This document shows, in pieces, positions 1 through 8,636 of a DNA stretch of 64,000 bases. The stretch is from Clostridia bacterium (GTDB lineage Bacteria; Bacillota; Clostridia; Christensenellales; Aristaeellaceae), in the NCBI GenBank assembly GCA_017427165.1, contig JAFRTK010000003.1, positions 1 to 64,000 on the forward strand. Direction: 5' to 3'. Positions within the stretch are counted from its first letter, which is position 1; each line of letters opens with the position of its first letter. The notes under the pieces are model-generated. The model had not been told where the DNA came from. It was given only the letters and a program-made list of their open reading frames with translations, and searched no databases. The position numbers and the translations under genes were made by a program.

Positions 1-647
1 GGTTCCAGCACATTTCCGATATTGTCAGACAGCTTTTTCAGATCCCCGTTTTCAAGTGCGAAAAGCGCTGCATCCGTATCCGGATGGCGGACAGTGTCCG
101 GATTCCATGATTCAAAGATCTCACGGGTACTCAGTCCGCGGCACGGCTGGAACACCAGCATCCAGTAGTTATTTTTACACTGACGCGGCTCAATCCGTTC
201 ACCGATTCCCCGGACACGCGCCAGTCCGCCGCGGATCATAAACGGCACATCCGCACCGAGTTTCAGCCCTATTTTTTCCAGTTCCTCACCGGTCAGGCCC
301 AGATTCCATAACCTGTTCAGCCCGCACAAAACCGCCGCCGCATCCGCACTTCCTCCGCCAAGACCCGCACCCATCGGAATCCGTTTATGCACATGAATAC
401 GCACTCCGCCGGAATATCCTGCCGTTTCCTTCAGCTCCAGCGCAGCACGCATGGCCAGATTGGTCCTGTCCGCCCGGGAACGCGGATATCCGTCCGTTGT
501 GATATCCATATTGTCCGAAGGCATCAGCACAATATCATCCGCAAGCGAAACCGGCTGCATAATCATATCCATGAGATGATAACCGTCATCCCGGACCCCG
601 ACGATATCCAGGGACCAGTTGATTTTTGCAAACGCTTCCAGACGCAT
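1..647 (-). CDS. ispE: 4-diphosphocytidyl-2-C-methyl-D-erythritol kinase (IspE), 3' part outside window
   Basis: GHMP-family kinase that phosphorylates CDP-ME in the MEP isoprenoid pathway, in the cytoplasm. Read on the minus strand, the protein starts MRLEAFAKINWSLDI and carries the GHMP ATP-binding signature PMGAGLGGGSADAA, followed by the LGADVPFM motif; together these are characteristic of IspE. The ATG at 647 is preceded at a good distance by a GGAGGA Shine-Dalgarno. About 215 codons are visible; the C-terminus lies left of position 1. It diverges from the DUF1934-gpsA unit and has its own promoter. Dxs of the same pathway is encoded about 56 kb away. Confidence 0.95.
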   Translation of the reverse strand, partial: MRLEAFAKINWSLDIVGVRDDGYHLMDMIMQPVSLADDIVLMPSDNMDITTDGYPRSRADRTNLAMRAALELKETAGYSGGVRIHVHKRIPMGAGLGGGSADAAAVLCGLNRLWNLGLTGEELEKIGLKLGADVPFMIRGGLARVRGIGERIEPRQCKNNYWMLVFQPCRGLSTREIFESWNPDTVRHPDTDAALFALENGDLKKLSDNIGNVLE

Positions 648-682
648 CAGAAAGTCCTCCTGTATGGCGGGAATACTTAATT

Positions 683-711
683 ATCATACTGCCTGCACGT
701 ATAATTGACAA
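683..711 (-). promoter_or_regulatory. sigma-A type promoter for ispE
   Basis: On the minus strand TTGTCA and TATGAT are separated by exactly 17 bases. The site lies about 35 bases upstream of the ispE start. A TTGACA on the plus strand overlaps the -35 box but has no good -10 at normal spacing. Confidence 0.65.
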
Positions 712-789
712 GATTGTTTTCATATTGCAAAGGATAAGGAAGCAGTGTAAACTTATAACTGACCAGATCTCAGAAAGGAGGCGGACAGT

Positions 790-1254
790 ATGGCGAAACA
801 GCCAAGGCCGGTTCTGATCAACCTGCTTGCTACCGCAAGGTATGATCACGCACCGGATTATCCGATCCAGTTTATGACCCGCGGAAACCTGTCTTTCTCC
901 GGGGACGGAGAAGCCGTTATCGAATACACTGAATCCCTTCAGGATGAAGATACAGGGGAAAGCATGAATGCCCATGTCTCCCTTCTGATGAAAAACGGCC
1001 GTGTGACCATGACCCGGCACGGTGATATTTCCAACACGATGGTTTTCATTCCAAAGCAGCGTTTTGAGGGGGTTTACCAGACTCCGTACGGCGAGATGAA
1101 TATGGGCGTTTATGCCCGGGACGTGGATTGCCGGATCGGTCCGGACAGCGGATCCATCCACCTGAAATACCAGCTGGACCTGCAGGGTTCATATGCATCC
1201 ACCAACGAGCTTCATCTCGAGTATACCGCAGAACAGAAAGGGAACATTCAATGA
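790..1254 (+). CDS. DUF1934 (YwiB-like) protein
   Basis: A 154-residue soluble protein matching the DUF1934/YwiB family, a small beta-barrel fold related to calycins whose role is not established. Visible family-like features are the N-terminal strand with TARYDH, the central MNAHVSLLMKNGRVTMTR stretch and the GVYARDVDCRI segment. No signal peptide or membrane segment. AGAAAGGAGG lies just upstream of the ATG. Its stop codon overlaps the gpsA start (ATGA), so the two are probably translationally coupled. Family assignment rests on pattern recognition; the function is unknown. Confidence 0.8.
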   Translation: MAKQPRPVLINLLATARYDHAPDYPIQFMTRGNLSFSGDGEAVIEYTESLQDEDTGESMNAHVSLLMKNGRVTMTRHGDISNTMVFIPKQRFEGVYQTPYGEMNMGVYARDVDCRIGPDSGSIHLKYQLDLQGSYASTNELHLEYTAEQKGNIQ

Positions 1255-2249
1255 ACATTACCATTCTCGGTTCCGGTACCTGGGGGCTGGCGCTGGCCCG
1301 GGTCCTCTGCCTGAACGGGCACCATATCACCGTATGGAGCAAATTTGATGAAGAAGCAGCATCCCTTTCACGGACGCGCAAATCCCCGAATCTTCCGGAG
1401 ATGCTGATTCCCGAAGCCATTCTCATCTCTTCCGACATGTCCGCGGTCATGAAAAATGCGGATTATATCATCGCTGCCGTTCCATCCGTTTATATCCGTG
1501 AAACCATCCGCTCATTTGTTCCCCTGATTCCGGGTGACGCCATCTGGATCAATGCTTCCAAAGGAATCGAAAAAGGAACCAACATGATTCTGACGGATGT
1601 GATTCGTGAAGAGCTTGAAAACGGAGGATTTCCGAATGCCCGGATTACCGCTGTCAGCGGTCCGACACATGCCGAAGAGGTCGCGATGGATCTCCCCACA
1701 CTGATCGTTGCAGCCGGTCCGGATGATATCGCAAAACAGGTCCAGGGACTCTTTGAGGGTACCTGCATCCGGCCGTATACCAACCCGGACCTTCGGGGTG
1801 TCCAGATCTGCGGCGCACTGAAGAACGTTGAGGCCCTCGCAGTCGGCATCGCCAAAGGGCTGGGTTACGGAGACAACACACGCGCCGCCATGATTACCCG
1901 CGGCATGGAGGAAATCCGGAGACTCGGCCTGGCCATGGGATGCCAGGAACGCACTTTTTTCGGCCTTGCCGGCATCGGCGACCTGATTGTGACAGCCACC
2001 AGTGATCATTCCCGCAACAACCGGTGCGGAATCCTGCTGGGGCAGGGAATCCCGGTCCAGGAAGCGGTCCGCAGGATCGGAATGGTCGTGGAAGGACTGA
2101 ACGCACTTCCTGCCGCTGTTTCCCTCTGCAGGCAATATCATATGGAAATGCCGCTGATTGAGGGCGTCCGCAGAATTGTGGAGGATCAGGCCGATCCCGC
2201 CGAAATCGTCCGCGACCTGATGAGTCGGAGCCTGAAAAACGAAATCTGA
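1251..2249 (+). CDS. gpsA: glycerol-3-phosphate dehydrogenase [NAD(P)+]
   Basis: Reduces dihydroxyacetone phosphate to sn-glycerol-3-phosphate for phospholipid synthesis, in the cytoplasm. The 332-residue protein has the N-terminal Rossmann motif ILGSGTWGLALA, the substrate-region motif ASKGIEKGT, the SGPTHAEEV loop and the C-terminal helical domain with GALKNVEALAVGIAKGLGYG. The length is normal for the family. I chose the ATG at 1251 because it begins the nucleotide-binding motif and overlaps the stop of the upstream gene by four bases; the longer reading frame from 1128 lies inside that gene. Confidence 0.95.
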   Translation: MNITILGSGTWGLALARVLCLNGHHITVWSKFDEEAASLSRTRKSPNLPEMLIPEAILISSDMSAVMKNADYIIAAVPSVYIRETIRSFVPLIPGDAIWINASKGIEKGTNMILTDVIREELENGGFPNARITAVSGPTHAEEVAMDLPTLIVAAGPDDIAKQVQGLFEGTCIRPYTNPDLRGVQICGALKNVEALAVGIAKGLGYGDNTRAAMITRGMEEIRRLGLAMGCQERTFFGLAGIGDLIVTATSDHSRNNRCGILLGQGIPVQEAVRRIGMVVEGLNALPAAVSLCRQYHMEMPLIEGVRRIVEDQADPAEIVRDLMSRSLKNEI

Positions 2250-2271
2250 ACCATTCGGGAGGCATACTGCC

Positions 2272-5200
2272 ATGACCAGACTGATCAATGACGGCTGGGA
2301 ATTCCTCAAACTTCCAAACGGCAGCATTTTATCAGACGCAAAAAACAGCAACGGATGGATTCCGGTCGATCTCCCGCATGACTGGCTGATCTGGCAGGCT
2401 GATCTTTACGAATCCGCCGATGCCTGGTACCACCGGACTTTCCGCACAGAGACAGGAATGCCTCCTGTGTGCCTGATCCATTTCGACGGTATATATATGG
2501 ACTGTGATATTTTCCTGAATGATCAACTGATCGATACGCACGCCTACGGATATACAGCGTTTACAGTCAACCTCAGCGGACACCTCCTTCCCGGAGATAA
2601 TGAGCTTGCCGTTCATGTCCGCCACCGCTCCCCGAATTCTAGGTGGTACTCCGGCAGCGGTATTTTTCGCGATGTCACTATGATGTTCCTTCCCGAATCC
2701 CATATCATACCGGACAGCTTTTATATTCATGAACACAGGAACGGAAACGAATGGAATATTGCCGTAACCGCCGAAACAGCGGGGAACAGCGGTATTCCTT
2801 TTCAATTTGATCTCCTGGACCGTGATATGAATCCGGTCGCAACCGCATGCGGCTGTTCGGAAGGTTCTTCCGTTTCCGTAGCATTCTGCCTGCAGAATGC
2901 CAGCCCATGGTCTGTGTCTTCCCCATATCTGTACACACTACGCTGGCAATACGGAAAACAGACCGGAGTCCGGAAGCTGGGCCTGCGGTCTGTCCGTATG
3001 GATCCGGATACCGGTCTGTATATCAACGATGAACCGGTCAAGCTGAAAGGCGTCTGCCTGCATCACGATCTCGGCGCTCTTGGCGCGTCCTTCCATGAAA
3101 AGGCTGCCCGGCGCCAGCTAAAGCTGATGCAGGATATGGGAGTCAACGCACTTCGGACCAGCCACAATCCGCCTGCCGAGAAATTGCTGGATCTCTGTGA
3201 TGAGCTGGGCATTCTGGTCGTCGATGAAGCGTTTGATATGTGGGAACGCCCGAAAACTCAGTATGACTATGCCCGTTTTTTCCCGGCCTGGGAGGAACGG
3301 GACGTCGCTTCATGGATCCGCCGGGACCGGTGCCATCCCAGTGTGATCATGTGGTCCATCGGAAATGAAATATACGATATATATGCCGATCTCCGTGGAG
3401 CTGAAGTTACCCGGATGCTGAAGGATCAAGTCGAATTTCACGATCCGGCCCGCCATGCAGCTGTTACATTCGGGTGCAACTATATGCCCTGGGAAGGCGG
3501 GCAGCGTTGTGCCGATATCGTAAAAACCGCCGGATACAATTACGGGGAAAACCTGTATGCCGAACACCACCGTCAGCATCCGGACTGGATCATTTACGGC
3601 AGTGAGACCGGCAGTGTCCTGTCCAGCCGGGGAGTCTACCATTTCCCGATTGAAAAACCGATCATGAGCGAAGCAGACCTGCAATGTTCTGCACTCGGCA
3701 ACAGCAACACCAGCTGGGGCGCATCCGATCTCCGGCGCATGATTGTCGACGACATGCACTGTCCCTACAGCATGGGACAGTTTATCTGGAGCGGTATTGA
3801 CTATATCGGTGAGCCCACCCCTTACCATACACGTTCCTGTTATTTCGGCCAGGCCGATACCGCCTGTTTCCCCAAAGATCCCTATTACCTGTTCCAGAGC
3901 ATCTGGGGAAGCACCCCCGTTCTGCATATCGGTGTATCATGGGACTGGAATCCCGGGCAGCTGATTGATATTCCGGTGATGACAAACTGTGCTTCTGCCG
4001 AGCTGTTTCTGAACGGAAAATCCCTCGGAAAAAAAACAGTGGATCATTCTGACGCCGTGAAATGCCTTCCGGTCTGGAAAACCGCCTACGTTCCCGGAAC
4101 ACTGAAGGCAGTCGGATATAATGCAGCCGGTCTGGAAATGATGGCAGATACCCGGATCACGCCGAAAGATACTGATCACTTCGTCATGTCCGCAGAAGAC
4201 ATCCACCTGCTTTCTGACGGATACGATATCACATTTGTGGATATCACTGCCGCCGACTGTGACGGAAATCCGGTCCTGAATGCCCGTGACCGGGTCCATA
4301 TCACTGTATCCGGAGGCGGATGCCTGCTCGGGACTGACAACGGGGACTCCTCGGATCCCGACGGATACAAATCCTGCAACCGCCGTCTTTTCAACGGAAA
4401 ACTGCTGCTGATTATCGGTTCAACCGGAGCAGAGGATGATGCTGTCATCCGGCTGGAATCCCCCGGTCTGCCCTGCAGTGAGCTGATCATCCCTGTCGCC
4501 GGCGCTCCGCGAAAGCCCGGGACCACCCGGATTCTGCGGATTCCCGATCTTCCCGGTCCGGAATCCGTCCCAGTCCGCAAGATTGAAATCGAACCGATTG
4601 ACAGCATCCACCTGAATCCGTCCCGGCGTGAATGCCGTTTCCGCTTCCGTACTCTTCCCGCACATGCCCAAAGGCAGAAAATCATATGGCAGGTGACAAA
4701 TGCCTCCGGCATTGAATCCCCGTACGCAGCCCTGTCCATACTGAATGATGATGAGGTCTGTGTCCGTGTATCCGGTGACGGCGACTTTTATCTGCGGGCC
4801 ATGACCGGAGAACAGGAAGATCATGCGGATTTTATCAGCCAGATTGAATTTTCTGCCGAAGGCATCGGTTCTCCCGCGCTTGATCCCTATTCCTTTGTTT
4901 CCGCAGGCCTGTATGATCTTCATTCCGGGAATATCGGAACCGGAAATGAAAAAGGTGTGGCTTTTGACCGGGAAGGGGAGAGTATGATCGGATTCTCCTT
5001 CCTCGACTTTGGGAAGGCTGGATCCGATACCCTGACTATGCCTGTTTTTGCCCTGGACGATAACGCATATGATATTGAGCTTTTTGACGGAGACCCCGGA
5101 AACGGTGGACAGCTTATCCAGGTCCTCCGATACCAGAAGCCTTCCATATGGAACGTTTATCAGGAAGAAACATTCCATCTGAACCGCCGCCTGACCGGAA

Positions 5201-5658
5201 TCCGTTCCCTTTGTTTCCGGATGCACCAAAAGGTTCATCTCCGCGGTTTCCGCTTTGAAAGGCAGAGCCGGGCATTCATTCCGCATACAGCTGCGGAAGC
5301 TGACCGCATCTATGGTGATGCATACACCGCCGCGAAAGATTCCATCCGCGGAATCGGAAACAATGTCACGCTTTCCTTTGACGGGATGGATTTCGGAGAT
5401 GCCGTGAAAACAAGTCTTGAAATCAACGGCTATACCCCCCTGCATGTCAACACGATTACGATCCGGTTTACCGGACCGGACGGAAGCACACATACAGAAG
5501 CCATTGATTTCCGCGGAACAGGAGACGGGATACCGACACGCCAGGTTTTCTCTGTCCGTACCCCCGGCGGCCTTTGCGATGTTTCCTTTGTATTCCTGCC
5601 GGGAAGCCAGTTCGACTTTGATTCCTTCAAATTTTCGAAGCCTGTTTTTCCGGAATAA
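2272..5658 (+). CDS. glycoside hydrolase family 2 enzyme, beta-galactosidase-like, multidomain
   Basis: A 1128-residue GH2 glycosidase. Order: sugar-binding jelly-roll (about 1-160), Ig-like sandwich (about 165-265), TIM barrel (about 265-560), DUF4982-like Ig domain (about 560-640), another Ig-like domain (about 640-730), an unassigned beta region and a C-terminal carbohydrate-binding-like beta domain (about 870-1010) followed by a further beta segment. The acid/base is probably E366 in WSIGNE and the nucleophile E445 in YGSETG. There is no signal peptide, so it should act in the cytoplasm on imported oligosaccharides. Substrate cannot be fixed from sequence; beta-galactoside is the default. 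It follows gpsA by 22 bases behind a GGGAGG Shine-Dalgarno. Confidence 0.85.
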   Translation: MTRLINDGWEFLKLPNGSILSDAKNSNGWIPVDLPHDWLIWQADLYESADAWYHRTFRTETGMPPVCLIHFDGIYMDCDIFLNDQLIDTHAYGYTAFTVNLSGHLLPGDNELAVHVRHRSPNSRWYSGSGIFRDVTMMFLPESHIIPDSFYIHEHRNGNEWNIAVTAETAGNSGIPFQFDLLDRDMNPVATACGCSEGSSVSVAFCLQNASPWSVSSPYLYTLRWQYGKQTGVRKLGLRSVRMDPDTGLYINDEPVKLKGVCLHHDLGALGASFHEKAARRQLKLMQDMGVNALRTSHNPPAEKLLDLCDELGILVVDEAFDMWERPKTQYDYARFFPAWEERDVASWIRRDRCHPSVIMWSIGNEIYDIYADLRGAEVTRMLKDQVEFHDPARHAAVTFGCNYMPWEGGQRCADIVKTAGYNYGENLYAEHHRQHPDWIIYGSETGSVLSSRGVYHFPIEKPIMSEADLQCSALGNSNTSWGASDLRRMIVDDMHCPYSMGQFIWSGIDYIGEPTPYHTRSCYFGQADTACFPKDPYYLFQSIWGSTPVLHIGVSWDWNPGQLIDIPVMTNCASAELFLNGKSLGKKTVDHSDAVKCLPVWKTAYVPGTLKAVGYNAAGLEMMADTRITPKDTDHFVMSAEDIHLLSDGYDITFVDITAADCDGNPVLNARDRVHITVSGGGCLLGTDNGDSSDPDGYKSCNRRLFNGKLLLIIGSTGAEDDAVIRLESPGLPCSELIIPVAGAPRKPGTTRILRIPDLPGPESVPVRKIEIEPIDSIHLNPSRRECRFRFRTLPAHAQRQKIIWQVTNASGIESPYAALSILNDDEVCVRVSGDGDFYLRAMTGEQEDHADFISQIEFSAEGIGSPALDPYSFVSAGLYDLHSGNIGTGNEKGVAFDREGESMIGFSFLDFGKAGSDTLTMPVFALDDNAYDIELFDGDPGNGGQLIQVLRYQKPSIWNVYQEETFHLNRRLTGIRSLCFRMHQKVHLRGFRFERQSRAFIPHTAAEADRIYGDAYTAAKDSIRGIGNNVTLSFDGMDFGDAVKTSLEINGYTPLHVNTITIRFTGPDGSTHTEAIDFRGTGDGIPTRQVFSVRTPGGLCDVSFVFLPGSQFDFDSFKFSKPVFPE

Positions 5659-5677
5659 TACCCATCAATTTTCCCTG

Positions 5678-5706
5678 TTGACTTCTGACTTTTAAGACGT
5701 TATAAT
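5678..5706 (+). promoter_or_regulatory. sigma-A type promoter for the glmM operon
   Basis: TTGACT, 17-base spacer, TATAAT, about 55 bases before the glmM start. It is close to consensus and is the only promoter-like site in the 104-base gap after the GH2 gene. Confidence 0.8.
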
Positions 5707-5762
5707 ACATCTTGATTTTGAGGTTTACGCCCCGAATGACCAAGTATCAATGGAGGTGCTTT

Positions 5763-7127
5763 ATGGGAAAATACTTTGGAACAGATGGTTTCAGAGGAAA
5801 GGCCGGCGTCGTCCTGACGGCTGACCATGCATTCAAAACCGGGCGTTTTCTGGGATGGTATTACAGTAAAAAACACCTGGACGACAAAGCCAGGATCGTA
5901 ATCGGCAAGGACACACGGCGTTCATCCTACATGTATGAAAACGCCCTTGCCGCCGGCATTACTTCGTCCGGTGCAGATGTTTACCTGCTCCACGTGACGA
6001 CCACCCCCTGTGTCAGCTATATTACGCGGACTGAGGGATTTGACTGCGGTGTTATGATTTCCGCCAGCCATAACCCTTATTATGACAACGGCATCAAGCT
6101 GATGAACAGCAAGGGTGAAAAAATGGACGACGACCTGCAGGACCAGGTTGAGAAATATATCGATGGGGAAACCGAAGAGCTTCCGTTCGCAAAGGAAGAT
6201 CAGATCGGCTGCACGGTTGACTTCTATTCCGGGCGCAACCGCTATATCGGCTACCTGACCAACCTTGCAACCCGTCCGTTTGATGACCGGAAGGTTGCGC
6301 TGGACTGTTCCAACGGTTCCAGCTGGATGATCGGGCCGGCCGTATTCAACGCACTGGGCGCAAAAACATATGTAATCCACAACAAACCCGATGGAGTCAA
6401 TATCAACCGCGACTGCGGCAGCACGCATATTGAAAGCCTGAAAAACTATGTCCGGGAAAACAACCTGGATGTTGGTTTCGCTTTTGACGGAGACGCGGAC
6501 CGCTGCCTGGCTGTGGATGAAAACGGTGAAGAAGTCAACGGCGACAAGATCATGTATATCTGCGCCAAATACCTGAAGAGCCACGGCCAGCTGCCCAGCA
6601 ACACCGTTGTTACCACCATTATGAGCAACTTCGGCCTTTACAAAGCGCTGGATGCAGCCGGAATCAATTATGAAAAAACCGCTGTCGGCGACCGGTATGT
6701 TTATGAAAACATGAAAGCATATGATCATCTGATCGGCGGCGAACAGAGCGGACATATCATTTTCCGCAAGCACGCACGCACCGGGGACGGACTGATTACC
6801 GCCATCATGCTGATGGGAGTCATGATCGACACACAGCTTCCGCTTTCCGTGCTTGCCGAAGGCTGCAAGATGTATCCCCAGGTGCTGAAAAATGTCGTGG
6901 TTGACGACAAGGACAACACCCTGGCAGAGCAGGCGGTTATGGACGCGGTGAACGAATGCACCGAAGCGCTTGGTGACAGCGGCCGTGTTCTCCTCCGGAA
7001 GAGCGGAACGGAACCCGTGCTGCGGGTCATGGCGGAAGCCGGCACCCGTGAGGAATGCGAAAAGAACGTTGACAAAATCATTGAATCCATGAAGGCCAGC
7101 GGCCATCTGATTGAGGTGAAGAAATAA
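5763..7127 (+). CDS. glmM: phosphoglucosamine mutase
   Basis: Converts glucosamine-6-phosphate to glucosamine-1-phosphate for UDP-GlcNAc synthesis. The 454-residue protein has the GlmM hallmarks: YFGTDGFRG at the N-terminus, the phosphoserine loop MISASHNPYYDNGIK with S102, the metal-binding loop FDGDADR, the GGEQSGH sugar loop and the C-terminal phosphate-binding RKSGTEP. The ATG at 5763 sits behind a GGAGGTG Shine-Dalgarno; the frame is open further upstream but lacks a ribosome site there. It overlaps the next gene by one base (TAATG) and heads an amino-sugar operon. Confidence 0.93.
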   Translation: MGKYFGTDGFRGKAGVVLTADHAFKTGRFLGWYYSKKHLDDKARIVIGKDTRRSSYMYENALAAGITSSGADVYLLHVTTTPCVSYITRTEGFDCGVMISASHNPYYDNGIKLMNSKGEKMDDDLQDQVEKYIDGETEELPFAKEDQIGCTVDFYSGRNRYIGYLTNLATRPFDDRKVALDCSNGSSWMIGPAVFNALGAKTYVIHNKPDGVNINRDCGSTHIESLKNYVRENNLDVGFAFDGDADRCLAVDENGEEVNGDKIMYICAKYLKSHGQLPSNTVVTTIMSNFGLYKALDAAGINYEKTAVGDRYVYENMKAYDHLIGGEQSGHIIFRKHARTGDGLITAIMLMGVMIDTQLPLSVLAEGCKMYPQVLKNVVVDDKDNTLAEQAVMDAVNECTEALGDSGRVLLRKSGTEPVLRVMAEAGTREECEKNVDKIIESMKASGHLIEVKK

Positions 7128-7786
7128 TGCTGAAAACAAAAGACCTGTATGACCTGACTCACACACGCGCCGCATCCATCCTGGAGGAATCCGAATATCC
7201 CTGGCAGGCCCTCGGGAAGATCAAGGAATTCATCATCGAGCTGGGCAAGACCCTTCCGGCAGATGAATTTGACGAAGTCAGCGAGAATGTCTGGATTGCG
7301 AAGGACGCCAAAATCTATCCGAACAACTATATCGGTGCTCCTGCCATTATCGGGCATGAAACCGAAGTCCGGCCCGGTGCGTTTATCCGGGGCAGCGCCC
7401 TTGTCGGTGACCACTGTGTGGTCGGCAACAGTACCGAACTGAAGAATGTGATCCTCTTCGACAATGTTCAGGTTCCGCATTACAATTATGTAGGAGACAG
7501 CATTCTCGGTTACAAGAGCCACATGGGTGCCGGTTCCATCACCTCCAACGTCAAAAGTGACAAGCTTCCTGTTGTGATCAAGTGCGGAAGCGAACGGATG
7601 GAAACAGGCATGAAGAAAATCGGCGCCATGCTGGGCGACCGGGTGGAAGTCGGCTGCAACAGCGTCCTGAACCCCGGCACCATCATCGGCCGTGATTCCA
7701 ACGTATATCCGACCTCATGCGTCCGCGGAACAATCCCGGAGAAGAGCATCTGGAAAGACAATGGTACCATCGTTGCAAAAAAATAA
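7127..7786 (+). CDS. left-handed beta-helix acyltransferase, GlmU C-terminal-like
   Basis: A 219-residue protein with about 60 N-terminal helical residues followed by hexapeptide repeats of a left-handed parallel beta helix (IYPNNYIGAPAIIG onward) and the motif SILGYKSHMGAGSIT, which resembles the acetyltransferase half of GlmU. It lacks any nucleotidyltransferase domain. Between glmM and nagB the likely substrate is glucosamine-1-phosphate or a related amino-sugar phosphate, but this is inferred from context. Proteins of this size are often labelled UDP-GlcNAc pyrophosphorylase in Clostridia; the sequence supports only the acyltransferase fold. Confidence 0.75.
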   Translation: MLKTKDLYDLTHTRAASILEESEYPWQALGKIKEFIIELGKTLPADEFDEVSENVWIAKDAKIYPNNYIGAPAIIGHETEVRPGAFIRGSALVGDHCVVGNSTELKNVILFDNVQVPHYNYVGDSILGYKSHMGAGSITSNVKSDKLPVVIKCGSERMETGMKKIGAMLGDRVEVGCNSVLNPGTIIGRDSNVYPTSCVRGTIPEKSIWKDNGTIVAKK

Positions 7787-7809
7787 GAAACTGAAAGGCG
7801 GTATTGTTT

Positions 7810-8541
7810 ATGAATGTTATTATCGTAAAGGATTATGAAGACGGCGCGCGGAAAGCCGCAGATATCATTGAAAAGATCGTCCGCGATAACCCCACCTGCA
7901 CGCTCGGCCTGGCCACCGGTTCCAGCCCTGTCGGAATGTACCGTGAGCTTGCACGCCGCTGCAGTGAGGAAGGCCTGGATTTCAGCAAGGTCCACAGCGT
8001 CAACCTGGATGAATATGTCGGCCTGGATGGAACCCATGACCAGAGTTACCGCTATTTTATGAACAGCAATCTGTTTGACCACATCAACATTGACAAAAAG
8101 AATACATATGTCGCAAAGGGAACCGGCGATGTCGCTGCCAACCTGGCCGAATTCAATGCGGTCCTCGACCGGACCGATATCGCGATCCAGGTCCTGGGCG
8201 TTGGTCCCGACGGTCATCTCGGCTTCAATGAGCCCGGTGATACAATGTATGACGGTGCTCATGAAGAGACGCTGGATGATTCCACCATTGAAGCCAACAA
8301 ACGGTTCTTTGCCAGCAAGGAAGAGGTTCCCACCCATGCGGTTACCATGGGCATGGGCAACATCATGCGTGCGGCCCGGCTGCTGATGATCATCTCCGGC
8401 AACAAGCAGGAAGCTGCCACCAAGCTGCTGATGGAAAACAAAATCGATCCGCACTGCCCCTGCACCTTTATGCGGATGCACCGGGATGCTACGGTTATTA
8501 TCGAAAAATCCCTGGCGGATGAAATCGGATACAAGGGATAA
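7810..8541 (+). CDS. nagB: glucosamine-6-phosphate deaminase
   Basis: Converts glucosamine-6-phosphate to fructose-6-phosphate and ammonia. The 243-residue protein shows the phosphate-binding loop LATGSSPVGMY, the NLDEYVGL segment with the general-base aspartate region, VLGVGPDGHLGFNEPG with the catalytic histidine, and THAVTMGMG. The ATG at 7810 follows GAAAGGCGG by eight bases; the TTG two codons earlier is less well placed. Together with glmM it lets the operon balance hexosamine synthesis against breakdown. A hairpin terminator follows. Confidence 0.95.
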   Translation: MNVIIVKDYEDGARKAADIIEKIVRDNPTCTLGLATGSSPVGMYRELARRCSEEGLDFSKVHSVNLDEYVGLDGTHDQSYRYFMNSNLFDHINIDKKNTYVAKGTGDVAANLAEFNAVLDRTDIAIQVLGVGPDGHLGFNEPGDTMYDGAHEETLDDSTIEANKRFFASKEEVPTHAVTMGMGNIMRAARLLMIISGNKQEAATKLLMENKIDPHCPCTFMRMHRDATVIIEKSLADEIGYKG

Positions 8542-8570
8542 CTGCCCTTGCTCTTCATAACAGAATAAAG

Positions 8571-8606
8571 CAAGGATGCGGACGTTTTCGTCCGCATCCT
8601 TGTTTC
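8571..8606. terminator. bidirectional rho-independent terminator between nagB and glnN
   Basis: A perfect 14-base-pair stem (8571-8584 with 8589-8602) with a TTTT loop, flanked by an A-rich left side and a short T run on the right. It lies between convergent genes and probably serves both. Confidence 0.85.
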
Positions 8607-8636
8607 ATGTTCCGGTCTGACAGGCCGAAACCTGCA

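Noticed and set aside
705..710. Plus-strand TTGACA as a promoter for the DUF1934 gene
   Set aside because: No acceptable -10 box at 15-19 bases downstream. The sequence is better explained as part of the divergent ispE promoter; the DUF1934 promoter remains unidentified.
586..1161. Long minus-strand open frame opposite the DUF1934 gene
   Set aside because: No ribosome site, no family resemblance, and the plus strand carries a well-supported gene. It is a shadow frame.
4420..5493. 357-codon minus-strand frame opposite the GH2 gene
   Set aside because: Opposite-strand shadow of a clearly conserved coding sequence; composition follows the codon bias of the plus strand.
5922..7175. 417-codon minus-strand frame opposite glmM
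   Set aside because: Shadow of glmM; no motifs or Shine-Dalgarno.
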